Source: an uncultured Flavobacteriales bacterium
GTDB lineage: Bacteria > Bacteroidota > Bacteroidia > Flavobacteriales > Crocinitomicaceae
NCBI GenBank assembly: GCA_946480085.1
Contig: CAMLHZ010000002.1
Coordinates: 372,001 to 436,000, forward strand
Reading direction: 5' to 3'
DNA: 64,000 nt
The notes beneath the pieces were generated by a model. That model saw only the letters and a program-made list of their open reading frames with translations, made no database searches and was not told the origin of the DNA. This document shows positions 33,298-40,752 of this stretch, piece by piece (the first letter of the stretch is position 1; each line of letters begins with the position of its first letter). The position numbers were made by a program, and so were the translations under genes.

Positions 33298-34059
33298 TTA
33301 ATAAAAATTATTCGAACGTTTTCTCCAATAAAGTACAATGATTGCCCCTACGATTGCTCCACCAAGGTGGGCTAAGTGATTCACATTGTCGTCTTTCAAT
33401 TTAGCGTAGAACAAGGCAATTTCCAAAATCATATATCCAATAATGAAATACTTTGCTTTCGCTCGAATAGGAGGAAAGATCATTTGCAATTCAGTATTGG
33501 GGAATAGGATCCCAAATCCGGCTAAAACACCGAAAATTGCTCCCGACGCACCTAAACTTCCACCTGTGATCATGTTTACATAATGCAATACTTTAGACTC
33601 TAAAACAGGATCGGAGTAGTTCTGAAAAGAAACCATGTTTGAATACATGGATGAAGAATTGTTGATTTGGTTGTAAATCACATCAGGGGGAATTCCAACA
33701 GAAATAAGTTCGTTTTTAGCCTGGTGAATTTCATAGATGCCAAATGCCTGAGAAAGTATCATTGCACCAATTCCGGAAGCAAAGTAGAAGATGAAGAATC
33801 GTTTTTCACTCCAAACCTTTTCCAGAATGGTTCCAAACATCACAAGTCCGAACATGTTTAAGACCAAATGCATGATATCGGCATGCATAAACATGGAAGT
33901 GATAACCTGATAGGGTTGGAATAGTGGGGAATTAACAGGGTACATGTTTAGAATGTTCTCCAAATAGATCCCTTTTGTTTTGAGAATCTGAGTCACAATG
34001 AACATCAATACATTCAGTATCAACAGGTTCTTAACTACAGTTGTTAAATTGCCAAACAT
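33298..34059 (-). CDS. Rhomboid-family intramembrane serine protease
   Basis: The 253-residue protein has the typical six helices, MHADIMHLVLNMFGLVMFG, catalytic GASGAIFGVLAGF with the nucleophile serine, and NHLAHLGGAIVGAI with the catalytic histidine. A long loop (about 105-155) between the second and third helices is larger than usual. It stands two bases after mutL and five bases before the second rhomboid gene. The two enzymes could be a heteromeric pair or recognise different substrates. Confidence 0.92.
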   Translation of the reverse strand: MFGNLTTVVKNLLILNVLMFIVTQILKTKGIYLENILNMYPVNSPLFQPYQVITSMFMHADIMHLVLNMFGLVMFGTILEKVWSEKRFFIFYFASGIGAMILSQAFGIYEIHQAKNELISVGIPPDVIYNQINNSSSMYSNMVSFQNYSDPVLESKVLHYVNMITGGSLGASGAIFGVLAGFGILFPNTELQMIFPPIRAKAKYFIIGYMILEIALFYAKLKDDNVNHLAHLGGAIVGAIIVLYWRKRSNNFY

Positions 34060-34061
34060 GA

Positions 34062-35903
34062 CTAAAAGAGTTGTAAAATGAGTTCGTTACTAATAAATGA
34101 GATGATCTTTTTCCCTGATGGGCTATATTGATGCTCACTTGAAGCAAATAATTGTTCTAAGAAATGTTGAATTTGAGCTTCTTCCATTGGCGTTTTAAAC
34201 GACATACTTCCGGCAAAGGCCAATTGAGCCATTACTGCATGCGCTACTTCACCTTTATCCACTTCCTGCATTTGGAATTGTTCCAATAATTTATCAATAC
34301 AAGAAATAACGGTTGATTCATCCAGAATAGCTGGCATTCCGCTTAAAAGGAATGTTTCCTCTTCAAACGTCCACGTAAATCCAATTCGACTTAAAGTGGT
34401 TGCATGATCCTCCCAAATGCGTTTTTCCTGAGTGCTAAATACTTTGTCAAGCGGAAATATCAGTTGCTGTGAAGCTAATGGATTCAACATAAATCCAGTC
34501 ATCATTTGTTCGTAAATCAAGCGTTCCTGAGCTCTTCTGGCTTGAACAACCATTAATCCTGAACTGTGATTGGCAATGATGAAACTGTTTTTTACAATGA
34601 ATGGTTTTTGAATTTCAGAAATTTCCACGTCCAATTGCTGCTGAACAACTTCAGTTGTAACCTCTTCCAATTCCTCGTTTTCCCAGAAATTCTCCCATTT
34701 GGATTCTTTTTGCTGCCCGAAGCCTTGCTTATTTAAACTTGACGTGGAAGTAAAACCATTTGACGTTGTTCCTGAACCTGGAGTAGGGCGTGTATTTGTA
34801 AACGGATTATAGTTCGGATTTACTTTAATTTCAGGTTGTTTTGGAATATCACTTAAAGTAGAATACTGTAAATCGAAGCTTGCTTCTCTATCAAAATCAA
34901 GCGTTGGTGTAATATTAAATTTACCCAAACCATTTCGAACTGCGCTTTTCAAAATAGCGTAAATGGCTTTGTCTTCCTCAAATTTGATCTCTGTTTTCGT
35001 AGGATGTACGTTCACATCTATCGCTTTAGGATTAATGGTCAAATACAAGAAATAACTTGGATAGTGCTTAGCATCTAACAACTGATCGAATGCCGAAGCA
35101 ACAGAATGATTGAAGTAAGTATCTTTGAAAAACCGATCGTTTACAAAAAAGAATTGCTCTCCGCGTGATTTCTTCGAAGCCTCAGGTTTGCCAACAAATC
35201 CTTCAATTTTGACAATATCAGTTTGCTCAACAATTGGAACCAGTTTGTCGTTAAATCCTTTTCCAAAAACGTCTACAATACGTTTACGTAAAGGAGCTGC
35301 TTCCAGGTAATAAATCTGATTGTTATTGTGTGTAAGTTTGAATGTCAGATCTGGATGTGCGAGAACTATACGCTCAAACTCATCGCAAATATGACGCATT
35401 TCTACTTGATCTGATTTTAGGAAATTTCGCCGCGCCGGAACATTGAAAAACAAGTTCTTTACTTCGAAAGAAGATCCGGGCGCACATGGTTCTGTATCAT
35501 GACGTTTAACATCACTTCCTTCCATTTGAAGAACAGTTCCAATTTCGTCATCCTTTCGTCTGGTTTTTAATGTTACATGAGCAATTGCACCAATAGAAGC
35601 TAAGGCTTCACCTCTAAATCCTTTGGTACTCAGTGCAAACAAATCATCTGCATGGGCAATTTTACTTGTTGCATGTCGCTCAAATGCCATTCTTGAGTCC
35701 ATAAACGACATTCCTTTTCCGTTATCAACAATATGAATGGAAGTTCGTCCGGCATCTAAAATGTGTAACTCAATTTTCGTTGCTCCAGCATCTATACTAT
35801 TCTCCATCAACTCTTTAACAACAGAGGAAGGTCGTTGAACAACTTCTCCTGCTGCAATTTGATTGGCAATGTGATCTGGTAATAAACGAATGATGTCTGA
35901 CAT
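34062..35903 (-). CDS. mutL: DNA mismatch repair protein MutL with degenerate endonuclease motifs
   Basis: The 613-residue protein has the GHKL ATPase domain (MSDIIRLLPDHIANQIAAGE, NSIDAGATKIELH, DNGKGMS, TKGFRGEALASIG) and the MutL linker and C-terminal dimerisation domain. The C-terminal endonuclease motifs of MutH-less bacteria are altered: where DQHAxxE is expected the sequence is QARRAQER, and the usual CPHGRP-like element reads SPSGKK. The protein may therefore not nick DNA itself. It is the first gene of the mutL-rhomboid-rhomboid-EEP operon and is divergent from the GH3 gene. Confidence 0.93.
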   Translation of the reverse strand: MSDIIRLLPDHIANQIAAGEVVQRPSSVVKELMENSIDAGATKIELHILDAGRTSIHIVDNGKGMSFMDSRMAFERHATSKIAHADDLFALSTKGFRGEALASIGAIAHVTLKTRRKDDEIGTVLQMEGSDVKRHDTEPCAPGSSFEVKNLFFNVPARRNFLKSDQVEMRHICDEFERIVLAHPDLTFKLTHNNNQIYYLEAAPLRKRIVDVFGKGFNDKLVPIVEQTDIVKIEGFVGKPEASKKSRGEQFFFVNDRFFKDTYFNHSVASAFDQLLDAKHYPSYFLYLTINPKAIDVNVHPTKTEIKFEEDKAIYAILKSAVRNGLGKFNITPTLDFDREASFDLQYSTLSDIPKQPEIKVNPNYNPFTNTRPTPGSGTTSNGFTSTSSLNKQGFGQQKESKWENFWENEELEEVTTEVVQQQLDVEISEIQKPFIVKNSFIIANHSSGLMVVQARRAQERLIYEQMMTGFMLNPLASQQLIFPLDKVFSTQEKRIWEDHATTLSRIGFTWTFEEETFLLSGMPAILDESTVISCIDKLLEQFQMQEVDKGEVAHAVMAQLAFAGSMSFKTPMEEAQIQHFLEQLFASSEHQYSPSGKKIISFISNELILQLF

Positions 35904-36035
35904 AAAATTGCTGTATTGTACACGGCATTACCTGCAAAATTAGCAGAAATACACAGTGTAACGGCTCTATTTTTAACAATTCTCGTTCCAATTGTCAACA
36001 ACTGACATTGCGACAGATTTCGTCATTAAATTCTG

Positions 36036-36043
36036 TATTTTTG
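36036..36043 (+). promoter_or_regulatory. Predicted -7 box for the GH3 fusion gene
   Basis: TATTTTTG is an exact TAnnTTTG match 23 bases before the ATG at 36067. A TTG at 36008-36010 is a possible -33 element but 25 bases away, slightly long. Confidence 0.45.
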
Positions 36044-36066
36044 CAAGGTAAAATCTCGAATTAGAA

Positions 36067-38994
36067 ATGAGTAGATTCCTTGTTTATTGCCTTGTCAGTG
36101 GTTTGTCTGCCACATTATTGGTAGCCGTGACAAAACTTCCACATAAGTCAACCGATCAGAAAATAAAAATAACCCAAACGGAAGATCAGTGGGTAAAAGA
36201 GCAGTTGTCGAAATTATCTCTTGAAGAAAAGATTGCGCAATCGTTCATGGTCGCTTGTTGGTCGAACAAAGGTCAAGATCACTTGAATGAGGTGAATGCC
36301 ATGATCACAGACGATAAAATTGGCGGAATTATCTTCTTTCAAGGCGAAAAGGAGAATCTTCAAAAAGCAATTACACAATTCGATAATAGAACCAAATTGC
36401 CACTTCTTTATGGAATGGATGCGGAATGGGGAACAGCAATGCGTTTGTCAGACACAGAGCGATTTCCGTACTTAACCACTGTTGGAGCAGCTAATGATCC
36501 GGGTTTAACTCGTCGTTTAGGTAGATTAATGGGTGAAGAGTGCATGGAGATGGGAATTCATATGAATTTTGCTCCGGATGCTGATGTGAATATTGAAAGT
36601 GAAAATCCCGTAATTGGATTCCGTTCTTTTGGTTCTGATCCCAACAAAGTTGCTGCTCAAACTGCTGCTTTCGTAGAAGGAATGGAAGAAACGCCTGTTT
36701 TGTCGTGCATTAAACATTTCCCCGGACATGGCGACACAAAAATGGATTCTCATATTGGTTTACCAACAGTTAATCATACAATTGCTGAATTTGAGAAAAC
36801 AGACTTTCCTGCTTTCAAATCGGGAATCACTGCCGGAACAAATGCGGTAATGGTTGCTCACCTTAAAGTTCCCGCTCTTGATCCAAGTGGAACACCAAGT
36901 TCTCTATCTGAACCTGTGATTAAAGATTATTTACGTAAAAAGTTGAAATTTAATGGATTAGTTGTTTCTGACGCATTGAACATGGGGGCGGTAACAAGTC
37001 TTTATGGAAAAACGGATGTTGTTGTAAAGGCATATAAAGCTGGATGTGATGTTTTGTTGTTTCCTGAAAGTGTTGGAGAATCAATTGAGAAGATTTCGTC
37101 TGAAGTGACTGCCGGAAAAATTTCAATGACTGAAGTCAACGAACATTGTGAACGCGTTTTACGAGCAAAGTATAGAGCAATTAAGGAGAAAGAAACATAC
37201 AAAAGTAATCACAGTAAAAACGAAAGAACATTGGTGGAAAGCTTGATCTGTGAAAAGGCAATCACCGTTTTGAAGAACGATAATCAGACTTTACCAATTG
37301 ATGACTTGTCGAAAGAAGTGGTTCACATTGCGGTTGGAATGCATCCGGTAGCTTTTGATGATCGATTGAATAGTTATGGAAAAGTAAAGCAAATTCGCTA
37401 TTTCACGGTTGAAGAAGCGTTGGAACGTTTGCCAAAAGTGAAGTTTTCATCTGATGCAACAATCATTCTTGATTTACATGCTACAACACAGCGTGACAAG
37501 GGGAATTATGGTTTTGGTAGTTGGCAAAAAGTAGCTGACTTGCTTCCAGAACAAAATAAAGTTTGTGTGGTTTTCTTCGGTAATCAGTTGGTTTTAAAAG
37601 AGACGAATACACTTCCTTCAACTGTTGATGCATGTGTTTTGGCGCATGAAAATCACAATGCAATGCAAGATCGTGTTGCACAATTCATCATGGGTGCTTT
37701 TGATGTGAAGGGAAAATTGGAGACGACTATCAATTCTACCTGGACAAAGGGAACTGGAATTGAAGTGAAAGGAAATGGCCGTTTGAAATATACAGTTCCT
37801 GAGGAATTGGGAATATCATCTAAAAAGATGGAAGAAATCGATCAGATTGTAGCGAATTCTATTGAAGCCAAGGCATTTCCCGGATGTCAGATTGTTGTTG
37901 CAATAGAAGGAAAGGTCATTCATCAGAAATCATATGGTAAACTGACTTACGAAAGCGAAGATTCGGTAACAAACGAACATATCTATGATATCGCATCGAT
38001 TACGAAAATTGCTTCTTCAACGGTTTCATTGATGAAATTAGATTCAGAAGGGAAGTTCAATGCAACAAGTACGTTAGGAACATTGGTTCCTGAATATGTT
38101 TCCAATACGCCTTATGCTGCATTGAAAGCAAATGATCTATTAACGCATCAGGCTGGATTAACACCTTGGATTGCGTTCTATAAGAAGACCTTGAAGGATG
38201 GTGAATTGGATCCTGCAATCTACAAAAAGCAAAAAGAAGTTGGTTACGAAACACAGGTTGCAAAAGGAATTTATATCAAAACCGATTATTGGAAAACCAT
38301 TCTCAAAACGATTACGGAAGCTCCGTTGTCGGGAGTGAAGAAATATGAGTATTCCGATTTGAGCTACTATTTCTTCAATAAGTTCATTGAAAAGACGAGT
38401 GGAATGGGACAGGAAGATTTTGTTCAGCAAAAAATTTATGCACCACTTGGATTGCAACACATGACGTATTTGCCTTTGCGTAAATTCCCGGTTGGACAAA
38501 TTGCACCGACAGAAAATGACAAGGAATTCAGAAAACAAGTGGTTCAGGGATATGTTCATGATCCGGGAGCAGCAATGATGGGAGGAGTAGCTGGTCATGC
38601 AGGATTGTTTTCTAATGCAACAGATTTGGCAGCTTTAATGCAATTGTTGTTGAATAAGGGGCAAGTTGGTTCGTTGTCGATCATCAATAAAGATGTTGTT
38701 GAAGCTTATACGAAATGTCAGTTTTGTCCAGGAAACCGAAGAGGTTTAGGTTTTGATAAGCCCTCTCCTGATGGTTCTGGTGGTCCGGTAAGTAACCTAA
38801 CGTCATTGGCAAGTTTTGGTCATTCCGGATTTACGGGAACTTTGGCTTGGGCAGATCCAACGTATCAGATCAATTATGTTTTCTTGTCGAATCGTGTTTC
38901 ACCGAATGCAGACAATTGGAAAATTCGTGATATGAACATCAGAACGAATATTCAGAAGGTGATTTATGAAGCCTACAAGAATAGAACTAAATAG
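36067..38994 (+). CDS. GH3 beta-N-acetylglucosaminidase fused to beta-lactamase-fold serine hydrolase
   Basis: The 975-residue secreted protein has an N-terminal hydrophobic signal (CLVSGLSATLLVAVTKLP), a GH3 N-terminal barrel (about 55-380) with NagZ-type KHFPGHGDTKMDSHIGLP and the nucleophile Asp in VSDALNMGAV, a GH3 C-terminal domain (about 400-560), and a class C beta-lactamase-like domain (about 590-970) with SITKIASS (SxxK), YSDLSYY and GHSGFTGT. NagZ-like enzymes release GlcNAc from peptidoglycan fragments; the serine hydrolase part might cleave an amide or ester on the same material. Such fusions are common in Bacteroidota. It is divergent from mutL. Confidence 0.9.
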   Translation: MSRFLVYCLVSGLSATLLVAVTKLPHKSTDQKIKITQTEDQWVKEQLSKLSLEEKIAQSFMVACWSNKGQDHLNEVNAMITDDKIGGIIFFQGEKENLQKAITQFDNRTKLPLLYGMDAEWGTAMRLSDTERFPYLTTVGAANDPGLTRRLGRLMGEECMEMGIHMNFAPDADVNIESENPVIGFRSFGSDPNKVAAQTAAFVEGMEETPVLSCIKHFPGHGDTKMDSHIGLPTVNHTIAEFEKTDFPAFKSGITAGTNAVMVAHLKVPALDPSGTPSSLSEPVIKDYLRKKLKFNGLVVSDALNMGAVTSLYGKTDVVVKAYKAGCDVLLFPESVGESIEKISSEVTAGKISMTEVNEHCERVLRAKYRAIKEKETYKSNHSKNERTLVESLICEKAITVLKNDNQTLPIDDLSKEVVHIAVGMHPVAFDDRLNSYGKVKQIRYFTVEEALERLPKVKFSSDATIILDLHATTQRDKGNYGFGSWQKVADLLPEQNKVCVVFFGNQLVLKETNTLPSTVDACVLAHENHNAMQDRVAQFIMGAFDVKGKLETTINSTWTKGTGIEVKGNGRLKYTVPEELGISSKKMEEIDQIVANSIEAKAFPGCQIVVAIEGKVIHQKSYGKLTYESEDSVTNEHIYDIASITKIASSTVSLMKLDSEGKFNATSTLGTLVPEYVSNTPYAALKANDLLTHQAGLTPWIAFYKKTLKDGELDPAIYKKQKEVGYETQVAKGIYIKTDYWKTILKTITEAPLSGVKKYEYSDLSYYFFNKFIEKTSGMGQEDFVQQKIYAPLGLQHMTYLPLRKFPVGQIAPTENDKEFRKQVVQGYVHDPGAAMMGGVAGHAGLFSNATDLAALMQLLLNKGQVGSLSIINKDVVEAYTKCQFCPGNRRGLGFDKPSPDGSGGPVSNLTSLASFGHSGFTGTLAWADPTYQINYVFLSNRVSPNADNWKIRDMNIRTNIQKVIYEAYKNRTK

Positions 38995-39242
38995 AATTAT
39001 CAATTAGGAATTATTAAGAGACTCCAAAGAGCCAACTCTCTTGATAATTAAAGCATTCATAATTGATCATTAATAAAAATAGTTACCATGGTTGCAATCC
39101 TAAAAACCAGATGTTGAAACAATCATTCTAAACTTGAAAAAAGTACATACTTAATGCATAATTTTGATGTGTTAGGATTTGAAGATATTCAGATTTTATT
39201 GTCTCAATATCTTAAGGTCCGGAAGTCTTAATATCGGAAAAA
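38995..39242. other. Intergenic region before bshA with AATTAT-word repeats
   Basis: After the GH3 stop there are alternating copies of AATTATTAAGAG-like and its inverted TCTCTTGATAATT-like words (about 38995-39080), similar in style to the palindromes at 22747 and 58203. Just before bshA the words ATATCTTAA and TCTTAATATC form a small inverted pair. No ORF with support was found. Confidence 0.45.
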
Positions 39243-40376
39243 ATGAAAATCGGAATCGTATTATATCCAACGTTTGGAGGAAGTGGAGTAGTGGCAACAG
39301 AGTTGGGTAAGGCTTTGGCTTTGAAAGGTCACGAAATCCATTTTATCACCTATTCACAACCCGTTCGATTGGGGAGTTTTAGAGAGAATATTTATTACCA
39401 CGAGGTGAGCATAAGCGATTATCCTTTGTTTGAATATCAGCCTTACGAAACGGAATTGGCAAGTAAAATGGTTGACGTTGTAAAATACGAACACCTCGAT
39501 TTACTTCATGTACATTATGCTATTCCTCATGCTTCCGCAGCTTTTATGGCGCAGCAAATTTTGAAGTCGCAGGGAATCGATATTCCATTTATCACAACAC
39601 TACACGGAACAGATATTACCTTGGTTGGTAGAGATCCGTCTTTTGAGCCGGTAATTTCATTTTGTTTGAATGCTTCGGATGCGGTTACTGCAGTTTCCAG
39701 TAGTTTAATGAGGGATACATTGACGCATTTTTCTACAAAAAGAAAGATACACGTGATTCCTAACTTTATTCATGTACCCGATGAGTTACCAGAGATCAAT
39801 ATGGAAAAACGTCGACAATACGCTTACGACGAAGAGCGGATCATTTGTCACGTTTCCAATTTCCGTCCGGTAAAACGTTTGGAAGATGTGATTCGAACAT
39901 TTCATTTGATCCAAAAGGAAATTCCAGCACGATTAATTCTTTGTGGCGATGGTCCCGATCGCGTTAGAGCTGAACGTTTAGCTCGTGAACTGGATGTTTG
40001 TCATAAAGTACGATTCACCGGAAAAGTACGTGATGCAAGTTCTATTTTACAACTCTCTGATTTGTTTTTACTTCCTTCTGAAACGGAAAGTTTTGGTTTG
40101 GCAGCTTTAGAGGCAATGGCCGAAGGAGTTCCTGTAGTTTCTTCAAATACAGGTGGAATTCCGGAAGTGAACGTTCATGGTGTTTCGGGTTATTTATCCA
40201 ATGTGGGAGATGTTGAAGATATGGCGAAATACTCATTGGAAATTCTACGTGATACCAAAACGTTGGAACAATTCCGTCAGGCAGCATTAACACGAGCATC
40301 TGAGTTTAAATTGGAAAAAGTACTACCTATTTACGAAGAACTTTACGAGGAAGTGGTGAAAGCTGTTAAAGCCTAA
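39243..40376 (+). CDS. bshA: N-acetyl-alpha-D-glucosaminyl L-malate synthase
   Basis: The 377-residue GT4 enzyme makes GlcNAc-malate, the first intermediate of bacillithiol, from UDP-GlcNAc and malate. It starts MKIGIVLYPTFGGSGVVATE, characteristic of BshA, and has ITYSQPVRL, LHVHYAIPHASAAF, TLHGTDITLVG, HVSNFRPVKR and the donor site SETESFGLAALEAMA. Bacillithiol is the major thiol in many Bacteroidota. bshB and bshC are not in the window. Confidence 0.93.
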   Translation: MKIGIVLYPTFGGSGVVATELGKALALKGHEIHFITYSQPVRLGSFRENIYYHEVSISDYPLFEYQPYETELASKMVDVVKYEHLDLLHVHYAIPHASAAFMAQQILKSQGIDIPFITTLHGTDITLVGRDPSFEPVISFCLNASDAVTAVSSSLMRDTLTHFSTKRKIHVIPNFIHVPDELPEINMEKRRQYAYDEERIICHVSNFRPVKRLEDVIRTFHLIQKEIPARLILCGDGPDRVRAERLARELDVCHKVRFTGKVRDASSILQLSDLFLLPSETESFGLAALEAMAEGVPVVSSNTGGIPEVNVHGVSGYLSNVGDVEDMAKYSLEILRDTKTLEQFRQAALTRASEFKLEKVLPIYEELYEEVVKAVKA

Positions 40377-40380
40377 TGCG

Positions 40381-40584
40381 TCCCGCGAAGTGCGCGAAGA
40401 CCGCAAAGATCTAAATTTAATAGGCTGAAAGGCTCCCTTTAATAAGATACTAATGGGATAGGTCCAATGATTGTCCACATATCTTATAATTCAAATACTC
40501 TGCGAACTCTGAGGGAATACATTTATCCGTATTCTTCCGTTGGAGTGACTATAATTCTCTGCGTCCTTCGCGCACTCTGCGGGA
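40381..40584. repeat. Long inverted repeat with TGCGTCCTTCGCGCACTC words
   Basis: Arm 1 (40381-40405) and the reverse complement of arm 2 (40560-40584) agree at 21 of 25 positions (TCCCGC...GTGCGCGAAG...CGCA). The 150 bases between contain unrelated sequence. More GTGTTCTTCTGTGTCC-like words follow to 40640. A plus-strand frame at 40467-40712 is an artefact of these words. It lies between bshA and the convergent T9SS cargo gene. Confidence 0.7.
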
Positions 40585-40752
40585 GATTTTTGTTTCAATT
40601 CATCTGTGTTCTTCTGTGTCCGTCAGTGGGAGATACAAAAAAACAAACACGACACCTAAGCGCCGTGTTTATCCCTGTGATTCGGAAATTGGGTAATCCC
40701 TGCTGCCTTTAACATTTATTCATACCACCTAAAAGTCAAAGGCAAATTCGGG

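Noticed and set aside
40467..40712. 81-codon plus-strand frame in the bshA-T9SS gap
   Set aside because: It is formed by the TGCGTCCTTCGCGCACTCTG-type repeats, has no family features and uses repeat words as codons.
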